This document shows positions 26,110-35,092 of a stretch of DNA of 64,000 nt, piece after piece. The stretch's first letter is position 1; every line of letters starts with the position of its first letter. This DNA comes from JBQSUQ01 sp052384575. Lineage in GTDB: Bacteria > Pseudomonadota > Gammaproteobacteria > Enterobacterales > Pasteurellaceae. A program made the position numbers and the translations under genes. Below the pieces are notes generated by a model that was not told where the DNA came from, ran no database searches, and saw only the letters and a list, made by a program, of their open reading frames with translations. The stretch is from NCBI GenBank assembly GCA_052384575.1, contig JBQSUQ010000004.1. One strand, written 5' to 3'.

Positions 26110-27117
26110 TTATTCTTCAGTTTGATAAGTTAAAGGATATAAATCTAATTTTGCCATTAGCAACTGATCATGATCTTCTTCTGGGTTTTCGGTAGTTAAT
26201 AATTTGTCGCCATAGAAAATCGAATTGGCACCAGCCATAAAGCAGAGCGCTTGCATCGCTTCAGGCATATCGCTACGACCAGCAGAGAGACGTACAAAAC
26301 TATTTGGCATAGTAATACGTGCTACAGCAATAGTGCGTACAAATTCCGTCCAGTCCAAATCTTCTGCATTTTCTAGCGGTGTGCCTTCCACTTTGATAAG
26401 TTGGTTGATTGGCACGCTTTCTGGTTGCGGATCTAAGTTAGCCAAGCTAGCAATTAACCCAGCTCGTTCAGGACGGGTCTCATTCATGCCCACGATACCA
26501 CCACAGCAGACCTTTAATCCAGCATTACGCACTTTTCCAAGCGTATCCATGCGATCTTCATGATTACGAGTATGAATAATTTTGTTATAGCGTTCAGGAT
26601 CTGTATCAAGGTTATGATTATAATAATCTAGCCCTGCGTCTTTTAAGCTTTCAGCCATACCTTCTTCTAATAAACCAAAGGTACCACAGGTTTCTAGTCC
26701 TAATTCTTTCACCGCACTGATAATTTTAGAAACGGTATCAATATCTTTCGGCTTTGGACCTCGCCAAGCAGCGCCCATACAAAAACGGCTTGCGCCACGC
26801 GATTTTGCAATACGCGCTTTTTCCACGATTTCTTCAACATCTAACATGGTTTGTCGTTCTAAGCCCGTATCATAGCGAGCTGATTGTGGGCAATATTCAC
26901 AATCTTCAGGGCAACCGCCCGTTTTAATTGAAAGCAGGGTAGAGAGTTGAATTTCTTGTGGGTTGAAATGTTGGCGATGAACTTGTGCTGCTTTAAACAC
27001 CAATTCCATAAATGGCATTTCAAATAATTCTTCCACTTGGCATTTGCGCCAATATTGTGCAGTTGGATGTGGGGTGAGCTCGTTTTTACCTTTTAAACGC
27101 AGATTGTAAGTCGTCAT
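26110..27117 (-). CDS. bioB: Biotin synthase
   Basis: Radical-SAM enzyme that inserts sulfur into dethiobiotin to make biotin. The 335-residue protein has the 4Fe-4S motif CPEDCEYC (about residue 54) and the conserved TCGTFG, YYNHNLDT and CCGGIVGM blocks, plus the arginine in VRLSAGR. It has a good ribosome site (AAAGGAGA). It stands alone; other bio genes are not in the window. accD, whose complex needs biotin, is transcribed divergently 245 bp away. Confidence 0.97.
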   Translation of the reverse strand: MTTYNLRLKGKNELTPHPTAQYWRKCQVEELFEMPFMELVFKAAQVHRQHFNPQEIQLSTLLSIKTGGCPEDCEYCPQSARYDTGLERQTMLDVEEIVEKARIAKSRGASRFCMGAAWRGPKPKDIDTVSKIISAVKELGLETCGTFGLLEEGMAESLKDAGLDYYNHNLDTDPERYNKIIHTRNHEDRMDTLGKVRNAGLKVCCGGIVGMNETRPERAGLIASLANLDPQPESVPINQLIKVEGTPLENAEDLDWTEFVRTIAVARITMPNSFVRLSAGRSDMPEAMQALCFMAGANSIFYGDKLLTTENPEEDHDQLLMAKLDLYPLTYQTEE

Positions 27118-27362
27118 GTCATCTCCTTTTCTATGAACAACTTAAGAAAGAAGTTCGATTTTACTCATAGTATGAATATTGGTCAAATAGCGAAAGCTTT
27201 TTTAAAGGCTAAATAATAGATGAAAAACGCATTAAAAATAAACCGCACTTTTACAAAATAATTCTGATCAGATCTCATACTTTTCACAATAAAAAGATAC
27301 TAAAAAGGCAAAAATTGTGGTTAAATAGGCAAGATTTTTATTTAGCAAATTTAAGGTTAAAT

Positions 27363-28265
27363 ATGAGCTGGATTGATAAAATTTTTAGTAAATCACCTTC
27401 ATCTTCTTCAAGTAAGAAATCAAATGTACCTGAAGGTGTATGGACAAAATGTACTTCATGTGAGCAGGTTTTATATCGTGATGAATTAAAACGTCATTTG
27501 GAAGTTTGTCCAAAATGTGGTCATCATATGCGTATTGATGCACGTGAACGTTTAGAAGCGTTGTTGGATAAAGACAGCATTGTAGAAATTGCTGCTGATC
27601 TTGAGCCAAAAGATATTTTAAAATTCAAAGATTTGAAAAAATATAAAGATCGCCTTACAGCAGCACAAAAAGAAACAGGCGAAAAAGACGCATTAATTAC
27701 CGTTTCTGGTACCTTGTATGGTATGCCAATTGTTGCCGCAGCCTCTAATTTCAGCTTTATGGGCGGTTCAATGGGCTCTGTTGTAGGTGCGAAATTTGTT
27801 AAAGCAGCAGAAGAAGCCTTAGAAAAAAATTGTCCTTTTGTTTGCTTTTCTGCAAGTGGTGGGGCTCGTATGCAAGAAGCCTTATTCTCATTAATGCAAA
27901 TGGCGAAAACTAGTGCAGTATTAGCGAAAATGAAAGAAAAAGGTGTGCCTTTTATTTCTGTGCTAACAGATCCAACTTTAGGCGGTGTTTCTGCAAGTTT
28001 TGCAATGCTAGGTGATATCAATATTGCAGAACCAAAAGCATTGATCGGTTTTGCTGGTCCTCGCGTAATTGAACAAACAGTACGTGAAAAATTGCCTGAA
28101 GGTTTCCAACGCGCTGAGTTTTTATTAGAGCATGGTGCGATTGATATGATTGTAAAACGCTCAGAAATGCGTGAAAAATTAGCAAGCGTATTAAGTAAAT
28201 TAATGCATTTACCTTCGCCGTTTGTTGAACCCGAATTACTTTTGGAAGATAAAAGCGAAGCATAA
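27363..28265 (+). CDS. accD: Acetyl-CoA carboxylase carboxyltransferase subunit beta
   Basis: Beta subunit of the carboxyltransferase that makes malonyl-CoA for fatty acid synthesis. From the start chosen (MSWIDKIFSK) it has 300 residues. The N-terminal zinc ribbon shows CTSC and CPKC (residues about 29-51), and the crotonase-like core has SFMGGSMGSVVGAK, SASGGARMQE and DPTLGGVSASFA. I reject the upstream in-frame start at 27315, which adds 16 unrelated residues. It precedes folC by 19 nt, the same pair as in other gamma-proteobacteria. Confidence 0.97.
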   Translation: MSWIDKIFSKSPSSSSSKKSNVPEGVWTKCTSCEQVLYRDELKRHLEVCPKCGHHMRIDARERLEALLDKDSIVEIAADLEPKDILKFKDLKKYKDRLTAAQKETGEKDALITVSGTLYGMPIVAAASNFSFMGGSMGSVVGAKFVKAAEEALEKNCPFVCFSASGGARMQEALFSLMQMAKTSAVLAKMKEKGVPFISVLTDPTLGGVSASFAMLGDINIAEPKALIGFAGPRVIEQTVREKLPEGFQRAEFLLEHGAIDMIVKRSEMREKLASVLSKLMHLPSPFVEPELLLEDKSEA

Positions 28266-28284
28266 ATAAACACAGGATAAACTG

Positions 28285-29616
28285 ATGTTACATAATGTAA
28301 AAGCCATTTCGCCAACGCTGAATTCAAGCCTAGACGAATGGCTTTCTTATTTAGAAAATAGTCATTTTAAAGCAATTGATTTAGGCTTAGAACGGATTAA
28401 ATCTGTTGCGCAAGCGTTGGATTTGTCACATCCAGCACCTTATGTTATTACAGTTGGTGGCACCAATGGCAAAGGCACAACTTGTCGTTTGTTGGAAACC
28501 ATTTTATTAAATGCGGGTTTAAAAGTCGGCGTTTATTCTTCTCCGCATTTGTTACGTTATAACGAAAGAGTGCGAATTCAAAATCAAGAGCTTGATGATC
28601 AACAACATATTCAATCTTTTGATTTTATTGAGAAAAATAAAACCCAATCCCTCACTTATTTTGAATTTAGTACCTTGTCTGCATTGCATTTGTTTAAACA
28701 AGCCAATTTGGATGTGGTCATTTTAGAAGTGGGATTAGGTGGTCGTCTGGATGCAACCAATATTGTTGATAGCCATTTAGCTGTCATTACCAGTATTGAT
28801 ATTGATCACGTTGATTTTTTAGGCGATAGCAGAGAACAAATTGGCTACGAAAAAGCGGGGATTTTTCGTGCGAATTGCCCTGTGGTGATTGGCGAACCCG
28901 ATGTACCAAAATCAATGACCGATCATGCAAATTCATTAAATTGTTCTGTTTTCTGCCGTAATCAACATTGGCAATTTGAAACTTCTGAGCAATCTTGGTG
29001 TTGGCAAAGTGAAAAAGTGCGGTTAGAAAATTTACCGTTTTGCCAAATTCCGTTAGCTAATGCCGCTACCGCTTTAGCAGCAATTCAATGCTTACCTTTT
29101 GCGATTTCAACGGATCTGATCAAACAATCCTTACAACAAGTAGAATTGGTTGGTCGTTTTCAACGCATTAAACCTGAAGCGCTTAATCCAATTGCAAAAT
29201 TAGCGCAGAAAAATTTGGCTGATTTACCACAAGTGATTATTGATGTGGGGCATAATCCACATGCAGCACGTTATTTAGCAGAAAAATTAACCGCACTTAA
29301 AACAGAAATCAAGGGCAAAATCATTGCTGTATGCGGTATTTTGAAAGATAAGGATGCGCAAGGTGTGATTGCCCCATTATTGCCTGTGATTGATCATTGG
29401 TATTCTGTGGGTTTAACAGGATATCGTGGACAAACAGGGGAAGAATTGTTACAAAAATTGCAACATTATGCACAACTTGAAGGAAAGACACTATCGGCGC
29501 AAGCGGCAGAATCTGTCTTATTAGGTGTAAAAAATGCGGTGCAAAATAGCACAAAAAATGATTTACTACTTGTGTTTGGCTCTTTTTATACCGTTGGGGA
29601 ATTTTTGCAAATTTAG
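28285..29616 (+). CDS. folC: Dihydrofolate synthase / folylpolyglutamate synthase
   Basis: Mur-ligase family enzyme that adds glutamate to dihydropteroate and to folates. The 443-residue protein has the ATP loop VTVGGTNGKGTT (about residue 53), the DATNIVDSHLAVITSIDIDHV block and the C-terminal VFGSFYTVGEF. It follows accD with an AGGATAA ribosome site. Confidence 0.96.
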   Translation: MLHNVKAISPTLNSSLDEWLSYLENSHFKAIDLGLERIKSVAQALDLSHPAPYVITVGGTNGKGTTCRLLETILLNAGLKVGVYSSPHLLRYNERVRIQNQELDDQQHIQSFDFIEKNKTQSLTYFEFSTLSALHLFKQANLDVVILEVGLGGRLDATNIVDSHLAVITSIDIDHVDFLGDSREQIGYEKAGIFRANCPVVIGEPDVPKSMTDHANSLNCSVFCRNQHWQFETSEQSWCWQSEKVRLENLPFCQIPLANAATALAAIQCLPFAISTDLIKQSLQQVELVGRFQRIKPEALNPIAKLAQKNLADLPQVIIDVGHNPHAARYLAEKLTALKTEIKGKIIAVCGILKDKDAQGVIAPLLPVIDHWYSVGLTGYRGQTGEELLQKLQHYAQLEGKTLSAQAAESVLLGVKNAVQNSTKNDLLLVFGSFYTVGEFLQI

Positions 29617-29623
29617 CGATAAT

Positions 29624-29648
29624 AAAAAAGGGCGATTGCCCTTTTTTA
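29624..29648. terminator. Bidirectional terminator between folC and the phosphoglycerate-mutase-like gene
   Basis: AAAAAAGGGC-GATT-GCCCTTTTTT is symmetric, giving T runs on both strands. It overlaps the stop codon of the minus-strand gene. Confidence 0.88.
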
Positions 29649-30284
29649 AATTAAATGTGTTGCATCGTTCACCTTTTCAACAATAAATCGTGATTCATTT
29701 TCATCTTGATGATAATGCACCACTGAAATTGAGGTGTTTTTTAACGACGCACAATATTTTTTTTCTCGGTGAGTTTGCCAAGTTGCACCCTGTAATAATG
29801 CGATTAACAAGCGTAATGTATGCCCATGTGATACCACTAGAATATTGCCTTCATGGTGAATTTTGATGATATCTTGTAATGCACTATAAGCACGTTCCGC
29901 CAATTGTTGCCAAGTTTCACCGCCATTGCAAAGTGCTTTGTAATTAGCGGGTTCGTTCAGCATTTGTTGAAATTCTTCTAGCTGTTTAATTTGGGTAACA
30001 TCTTGACCTTCCCAACTACCGAAATGGTGTTCATTTAATCCTTTGTGTTGAAATAATGGAATGGGGCGTTGTGCTAAGATATGTTGTGCGGTATCGATGG
30101 TGCGTTGTAAACAGCTTGAATAGGCAGCAACGAATGGAATATGGGATAAGGCGACGCCAGTTTTTATTGCACCTTGAACACCTTCTTCTGTGAGGTCGGA
30201 ATTGCCTGAACCCTGTACTAAACCTTGTTCATTCCAAAGGGTGCGTCCATGGCGAATAAAATAAAAGGTTAATGCTTTTTTCAT
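29646..30284 (-). CDS. Histidine phosphatase superfamily protein (GpmB-like)
   Basis: A 212-residue member of the phosphoglycerate-mutase-like fold. The catalytic histidine is in FIRHGRTLWNEQG (about residue 9) and the second histidine in VVSHGHTLRLL (about 150). SSCLQRTIDTA and EHHFGSWEGQD match cofactor-type phosphatases such as GpmB, PhoE and CobC. The true substrate is unclear; I do not read it as a glycolytic mutase. Start 30284 has an AAGGAAG site; the upstream ATG adds only six residues. Confidence 0.85.
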   Translation of the reverse strand: MKKALTFYFIRHGRTLWNEQGLVQGSGNSDLTEEGVQGAIKTGVALSHIPFVAAYSSCLQRTIDTAQHILAQRPIPLFQHKGLNEHHFGSWEGQDVTQIKQLEEFQQMLNEPANYKALCNGGETWQQLAERAYSALQDIIKIHHEGNILVVSHGHTLRLLIALLQGATWQTHREKKYCASLKNTSISVVHYHQDENESRFIVEKVNDATHLI

Positions 30285-30319
30285 TATAGGCTTCCTTAAC
30301 ATAAAAAGGGGGTAAATTT

Positions 30320-30979
30320 ATGATTGAAATTATATATCAACATTCAGATTTTATCATTATTAATAAACCCGCAGGGTTATCCGTTCATAAAGATGATGGG
30401 CAGAAAGGTTTAACTCAACTGGTTGCGGAGCAATTACAATTACCACAGGTTTGGCTAGTTCATCGCTTAGATAAAGCCACATCGGGTTTGTTAATTTTAG
30501 CCTTAAATGCACAAAGTGCTGCAAATTTTGGTGTGATGTTTGAACAACATCAAATTAAGAAAACCTATTTGGCATTATCCATGCAAAAACCAAAAAAGAA
30601 GCAAGGATTGATTATTGGTGATATGGAAAAATCCCGACGTGGAGCATGGAAACTTTGTCAAAGCCGAGAAAATCCAGCGATTACACGATTTTATTCCATA
30701 AGTTGCGAACCGAATCTACGTTTATTTGTGTTAAAACCACAAACAGGTAAAACGCACCAATTAAGAGTGGCAATGAAAAGTTTAGGCAGTCCAATTTTAG
30801 GTGATGCGCTTTATGGCGGAAATGTTGAAAATATTGACCGCACTTATTTGCATGCTTATGCCTTAACATTTAATTATCGTAATGAACCATTACATATCAT
30901 TTGTCCTGCAAAGTGCGGTGAATTTTTTAATAAAAATACGGTACAGCAACAAATTGAGCAGTTAGATTTAAATCACTGA
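30320..30979 (+). CDS. RluA-family pseudouridine synthase (TIGR01621 type)
   Basis: A 219-residue pseudouridine synthase of the RluA family without an S4 domain, matching the HI0042-like group. The catalytic aspartate is in VHRLDKATSGLLIL (about residue 55); KTHQLRVAMKSLGSPILGDALYG is the second family motif (about 140). The RNA target is unknown; a small rRNA- or tRNA-acting enzyme such as TruC is the closest relative. Confidence 0.88.
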   Translation: MIEIIYQHSDFIIINKPAGLSVHKDDGQKGLTQLVAEQLQLPQVWLVHRLDKATSGLLILALNAQSAANFGVMFEQHQIKKTYLALSMQKPKKKQGLIIGDMEKSRRGAWKLCQSRENPAITRFYSISCEPNLRLFVLKPQTGKTHQLRVAMKSLGSPILGDALYGGNVENIDRTYLHAYALTFNYRNEPLHIICPAKCGEFFNKNTVQQQIEQLDLNH

Positions 30980-31078
30980 ATTTTTAGCAAAAAAGAGTTG
31001 AAAATTTCAGCTAATCACTTATGATTTGAATGTGGAAAATCCTTTCCATACTACACAAACTTAATAAGGAAAAACAAA

Positions 31079-31420
31079 ATGGCATTAGGTTGGTATGAAT
31101 TAAAATTAGCAAATGACGGACAATTTATGTTCAATTTGAAAGCAGCAAACAGTCAAGTGATCTTGACGAGCGAACTATACAAAAGTCGTGCAGCTGCGGA
31201 AAATGGCATTGCTTCTGTACAAAAAAATGGCGTAGATGAAAGCAATTTTGAATTTAGAATGACAAAAAGCGATCAGCCGTATTTCATTTTAAAAGCAAAA
31301 AATCATCAAGAAATTGGTCGTAGCCAATATTATTCTTCACAAGAAGCAGCGAAAAAAGGTGTTCAGTCTGTAATGAACAACGCTGCAACAACAGAGATTA
31401 AAGATTTAACTGCAGAATAA
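31079..31420 (+). CDS. DUF1508 protein, YegP-like
   Basis: A 113-residue small soluble protein built of two tandem copies of the DUF1508 motif: FMFNLKAANSQVILTSELYKS...ENGIASVQKN (about 10-50) and YFILKAKNHQEIGRSQYYSS...KKGVQSVMNN (about 62-100). The family is widespread and of unknown function. It has its own promoter region, a ribosome site (AAGGAAAA) and a terminator. Confidence 0.88.
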   Translation: MALGWYELKLANDGQFMFNLKAANSQVILTSELYKSRAAAENGIASVQKNGVDESNFEFRMTKSDQPYFILKAKNHQEIGRSQYYSSQEAAKKGVQSVMNNAATTEIKDLTAE

Positions 31421-31427
31421 TTCAAGT

Positions 31428-31452
31428 AAAGCCATTCATTTGAATGGCTTTT
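31428..31452. terminator. Terminator between yegP-like gene and yvcK
   Basis: AAAGCCATTC and GAATGGCTTTT form a stem with short A and T runs. It overlaps the end of the minus-strand yvcK gene. Confidence 0.78.
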
Positions 31453-32368
31453 CTTTTAACTCTCCAATCATTTCATTAATTGCATTACATAAACGATCTC
31501 TATCGTGACGATAAATCACATCGTCAGCATTTAATTTTCGAGCCAACACATTGATATGGGATAAATTTGCTTCCTGAGCCAGCTCTGGCGGTGTAATCAC
31601 GCCATGAATAATAGGTTTACCAATTAGGCGATGAACCCAATCAATACGATCTTTAAGAGATAAGCGGGCGGCAGGGCTATGCTCAATTCCTAAATTATCA
31701 ATAAAAATTATTTTTGCTGCGGTGATTTGTAGTGCATTGATAATTTCGGGTAAAAGAAGCGTTGGCATAATACTAGTAAGAAAACTGCCAGGACCTAATA
31801 AAATGACTTCTGCTTGTAAAATCGCATTGACAGCTTCGGCTGAAGCGGGAACCTGAGGTGATAAAAATAAAGATTGCGGTACTTCATTTAGGTTATCGAT
31901 TGCCACTTCGCCAAGAATTTGCTCGCCAGAATGAAGCGTAGCACCTAAATGAACGGGCTGATCGGACATTGGCAATAAATAAGATTTAACGCGTAGGAAA
32001 TTACGAATAAGATTAATGGCTTCAGTTGGGCGGATATGCATATCTTCTAAAGCTTTTAAGATTAAATTACCCAAATTATGTCCTGCGAGTTCGCCGGTAC
32101 CGCCAAAACGATATTCAAAAACAGAAGAAGCAGTGGTTGGATTCGCGATAATTTGATTCAGGCAATTGCGTAAATCCCCCCAAGCAATGCCGCCATGAGC
32201 ATCACGAATTCTGCCAGTTGAACCACCATTATCAGTAGTGGCAACAATGCCTGTTAATTTTTCTTTAAGGAAACTAAGTGATGACATTATGCGTCCCAAT
32301 CCATGTCCTCCACCAATGGCGACAATATGTTGGAGCTGCTGTAAATGTGGGTGTTGCTGTTCTGTCAT
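31436..32368 (-). CDS. yvcK: YvcK-type gluconeogenesis factor / CofD-like protein
   Basis: A 310-residue protein of the CofD/UPF0052 fold. It has the dinucleotide-binding glycine loop VAIGGGHGLGRIMSSL (about residue 15), TTDNGGSTGRIRDAHGG (about 40) and GPGSFLTSIMPTLLLPEI (about 197), all typical of YvcK/YbhK. Homologues bind UDP-GlcNAc and are needed for growth on gluconeogenic carbon and for normal cell shape in Gram-positives. It is a single gene with an AAGGACG ribosome site. Confidence 0.9.
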   Translation of the reverse strand: MTEQQHPHLQQLQHIVAIGGGHGLGRIMSSLSFLKEKLTGIVATTDNGGSTGRIRDAHGGIAWGDLRNCLNQIIANPTTASSVFEYRFGGTGELAGHNLGNLILKALEDMHIRPTEAINLIRNFLRVKSYLLPMSDQPVHLGATLHSGEQILGEVAIDNLNEVPQSLFLSPQVPASAEAVNAILQAEVILLGPGSFLTSIMPTLLLPEIINALQITAAKIIFIDNLGIEHSPAARLSLKDRIDWVHRLIGKPIIHGVITPPELAQEANLSHINVLARKLNADDVIYRHDRDRLCNAINEMIGELKEKPFK

Positions 32369-32569
32369 TCATTCGTCCTTCTGAAAAGTGCGGTGATAAT
32401 TTACCATTTTTTACTCATTTCAAAAAACACTATTTTTTATTTAGATGGTTATATATTTTTTTATACAAAACTAAATCAAAAAAAGATGAGATTTATACCA
32501 CAATCCAGTGAATTTCAGGCTTTTATATTGTACTTATAGTTTAACTCTTTTAGAATAAAACCAATTTTA

Positions 32570-32684
32570 GTACCGAGCTTGTGTGCCTAAGTTCTATGAG
32601 AATAGGGCAGCAATGCCAGCAATGAAATCTATTGCTCAGGGATATGTTGGAAACAATCTATCCTATTTATTTATAAAGGTATCT
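32570..32684 (+). promoter_or_regulatory. Moco riboswitch before moaA
   Basis: Shares with the torZ leader the blocks CCGAGCTTGT, CCTAAG and GCAATGCCAG and a GAAA-capped hairpin (GGATA-TGTTG-GAAA-CAATC-TATCC, 32640-32662). The 3' segment AAAGGTATCT corresponds to AAAGGTGT of the E. coli motif and contains the moaA ribosome site, so Moco binding could block translation. Between yvcK and this element (32369-32569) I see one uptake sequence and AT-rich DNA only. Confidence 0.82.
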
Positions 32685-32685
32685 T

Positions 32686-33696
32686 ATGCAAACTATTCCA
32701 ATTCGACATTTGGACAATCGATTAGTCGATCCTTTTCAACGTGAATATTATTATTTGCGTTTATCTATTACAGATGTGTGCAATTTTCGTTGCAACTATT
32801 GTTTACCTAATGGTTATCAACCCAATCCAGAACGAGATAAATTTCTTTCTTTAGATGAAATCCGCCGCGTAGTGCAAGCTTTTGCTGCCATGGGAACGGA
32901 GAAAGTTCGGATTACGGGCGGAGAGCCGACGTTACGCAAAGATTTTATCGAAATTGTTGAAAATATCACCGCACTTAATCAAATTCGTAACATTGCGTTG
33001 ACTACCAATGGCTATCGCATGGCTAAAGATGTGGATGCGTGGCAAAAAGCAGGTATTACTTCAATTAATGTCAGCGTTGATAGTCTTGACCCTCGCCAAT
33101 TTTACAGTATTACTGGCGAAAATAAATTTCATGATGTAATGAAAGGTATCGATCGTGCTTTTGAAATTGGTTATAAAAAAATCAAAGTCAATTCAGTATT
33201 GATGAAAGATTTAAACCATCATGAATTTGATCAGTTTTTAGCTTGGGTAAAAGACCGACCTATCCAAATGCGATTTATTGAATTAATGCAAACGGGTGAA
33301 ATGAACCATTTCTTTGAAAAATATCATCTTTCTGGGCAAATTCTGGCAGATAAATTAATTAAACAAGGTTGGCAATTATTGCCAAAAGCGCGTTCTGATG
33401 GGCCAGCAAAAGTCTTTGCTCATCCTGATTATCAAGGTGAAATTGGTTTGATCATGCCTTATGAAAAGAATTTCTGTGCAAGCTGTAACAGATTACGGGT
33501 TTCCGCCAAAGGCAAATTACACCTTTGTTTATTTGGTGAAGAGGGCATTGATTTGCGTGATTTGTTACAAAATGATCAACAGCAACCTCTTTTGCAAGCA
33601 AAAATTTTCTCTGCGTTACAGGGTAAGCGTGAACACCATTTCTTGCACCAGGGTGATAGCGGTATTCGAACAAATTTAGCCACCATTGGCGGATAA
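32686..33696 (+). CDS. moaA: GTP 3',8-cyclase MoaA
   Basis: Radical-SAM enzyme starting molybdenum cofactor synthesis from GTP. The 336-residue protein has the N-terminal CNFRCNYC cluster motif (about residue 30) and the C-terminal cluster CASCNRLRVSAKGKLHLC (about 265-282), and ends in GG as active MoaA does. It is the first of four moa genes. moaB, often third in enterobacteria, is missing here. Translation is probably controlled by the Moco riboswitch that covers its ribosome site. Confidence 0.97.
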   Translation: MQTIPIRHLDNRLVDPFQREYYYLRLSITDVCNFRCNYCLPNGYQPNPERDKFLSLDEIRRVVQAFAAMGTEKVRITGGEPTLRKDFIEIVENITALNQIRNIALTTNGYRMAKDVDAWQKAGITSINVSVDSLDPRQFYSITGENKFHDVMKGIDRAFEIGYKKIKVNSVLMKDLNHHEFDQFLAWVKDRPIQMRFIELMQTGEMNHFFEKYHLSGQILADKLIKQGWQLLPKARSDGPAKVFAHPDYQGEIGLIMPYEKNFCASCNRLRVSAKGKLHLCLFGEEGIDLRDLLQNDQQQPLLQAKIFSALQGKREHHFLHQGDSGIRTNLATIGG

Positions 33697-33706
33697 AAGG
33701 AAAATT

Positions 33707-34183
33707 ATGACAGAATTTACACATATTAATCATAATGGCGAAGCCAATATGGTGGATGTTTCAGGAAAACAAGATACGGTGAGAGAAGCGCGTGCAGAAG
33801 TTTATGTGACAATGTCACCAGAAACATTAGCGTTGATTATGTCGGGCAATCATCACAAAGGAGATGTATTTGCCACCGCTCGTATTGCAGGAATTCAAGC
33901 AGCAAAACGTACTTGGGAACTTATCCCATTATGCCATCCTTTGTTATTATCCAAAGTCGAGGTAAATTTAACCGCACTTCCTGAAAGTAATCAGGTGAGA
34001 ATTGAAAGTCTGTGCAAATTAACGGGCAAAACTGGGGTAGAAATGGAAGCTTTAACTGCCGCAAGCGTAGCCGCATTGACTATTTACGATATGTGTAAAG
34101 CGGTACAGAAAGATATGATTATTTCTGGCTTACGTTTGTTGGAAAAGTGCGGTGGAAAATCAGGAAATTTTATTGCTAAATAA
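33707..34183 (+). CDS. moaC: Cyclic pyranopterin monophosphate synthase MoaC
   Basis: Second enzyme of Moco synthesis: rearranges the MoaA product to cyclic pyranopterin monophosphate. The 158-residue protein has MVDVSGKQDTVREARAEV, AKRTWELIPLCHPL (about 65) and TGKTGVEMEALTAASVAALTIYDMCKA. Start at 33707 follows AAAGGAAAA; a start at 33686 would overlap moaA and add seven unrelated residues. An uptake sequence lies within the gene near its 3' end. Confidence 0.97.
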   Translation: MTEFTHINHNGEANMVDVSGKQDTVREARAEVYVTMSPETLALIMSGNHHKGDVFATARIAGIQAAKRTWELIPLCHPLLLSKVEVNLTALPESNQVRIESLCKLTGKTGVEMEALTAASVAALTIYDMCKAVQKDMIISGLRLLEKCGGKSGNFIAK

Positions 34184-34207
34184 CGCAGCGAAATAAGAGA
34201 CGAAATC

Positions 34208-34453
34208 ATGTTGAATATATTATTTTTTGCCCAAACAAGAGAGTTGATTGGCGTAGAGAAAATGACGCTAGAAGCGGATTTCCAAACCGCAGATCAAGTA
34301 CGTGCGCATTTAGCACAGCAAGGCGATAAATGGGCATTGGCATTGCAAAAAGACAAATTATTGGTCGCAATTAATCAAACCCTATTACCTCTTGAAAGCG
34401 CGGTGAAATCTGGCGATGAAATTGCCTTTTTCCCACCTGTAACGGGAGGCTAA
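34208..34453 (+). CDS. moaD: Molybdopterin synthase small subunit MoaD
   Basis: An 81-residue ubiquitin-fold sulfur carrier. It ends in the essential Gly-Gly (FFPPVTGG), which MoeB adenylates and a sulfurtransferase thiocarboxylates. It directly abuts moaE. Confidence 0.96.
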   Translation: MLNILFFAQTRELIGVEKMTLEADFQTADQVRAHLAQQGDKWALALQKDKLLVAINQTLLPLESAVKSGDEIAFFPPVTGG

Positions 34454-34906
34454 ATGCAAGATATTCAAATTTGTGTGCAACAAGCACCTTTTGATCAAAA
34501 TAAAATCTATCATTGGCTTTCTGAACAACATTCTGTTGGTGCGACCACCATTTTTGTGGGTAAAGTGCGAGATTTAAATTTGGGCGATACGGTGTCCAGT
34601 TTATTTTTAGAACATTATCCTGCCATGACAGAAAAAGCCCTCACCGAAATTGTGATGGAAGCCAAACAACGCTGGGATATCCAACGAGTTGCCGTTATCC
34701 ATCGTATTGGTTTATTGCAAACGGGTGATGAAATCGTATTAGTGGGCGTCAGTTCTGCACATCGAGGCGATGCCTATGCTGCCAATGAATTTATTATGGA
34801 TTATCTTAAAACCAAGGCGCCATTTTGGAAAAAAGAGCAAACCAACCATGGCGAACGCTGGATAGAAGGTCGTGAAAGCGATCAACAAGCCGCACAAAAA
34901 TGGTAA
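34454..34906 (+). CDS. moaE: Molybdopterin synthase large subunit MoaE
   Basis: Catalytic subunit that, with thiocarboxylated MoaD, inserts the dithiolene sulfurs. The 150-residue protein has VGKVRDLN (about 36), EHYPAMTEKAL, HRIGLLQTGDEIVLVGVSSAHR and the active-site lysines in DYLKTKAPFWKKE (about 117-128). It starts on the base after the moaD stop. A terminator at 34911-34933 ends the operon. Confidence 0.97.
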   Translation: MQDIQICVQQAPFDQNKIYHWLSEQHSVGATTIFVGKVRDLNLGDTVSSLFLEHYPAMTEKALTEIVMEAKQRWDIQRVAVIHRIGLLQTGDEIVLVGVSSAHRGDAYAANEFIMDYLKTKAPFWKKEQTNHGERWIEGRESDQQAAQKW

Positions 34907-34910
34907 AAGA

Positions 34911-34933
34911 AAGGCTAGGTATTTCCTAGCCTT
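34911..34933 (+). terminator. Terminator of moaACDE
   Basis: AAGGCTAGG and CCTAGCCTT pair around TATTT; the T tract is short. Confidence 0.7.
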
Positions 34934-35092
34934 ATTCATAACCATGTCATTTTTCCCATTCAAACTCCAATAATATTGCCAGTTTTGTCTATGGCTTTAG
35001 CAGCGTTTTGGATAAAACTTCACAAAAATACACCGCACTTTTACTTAAAACACAGTATAATAGCCCGACGAAATATAGAATAAGAGAACAGT

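Noticed and set aside
29646..30284. Glycolytic phosphoglycerate mutase
   Set aside because: Motifs fit the broader histidine phosphatase family (GpmB/PhoE/CobC-like); mutase activity is not supported.
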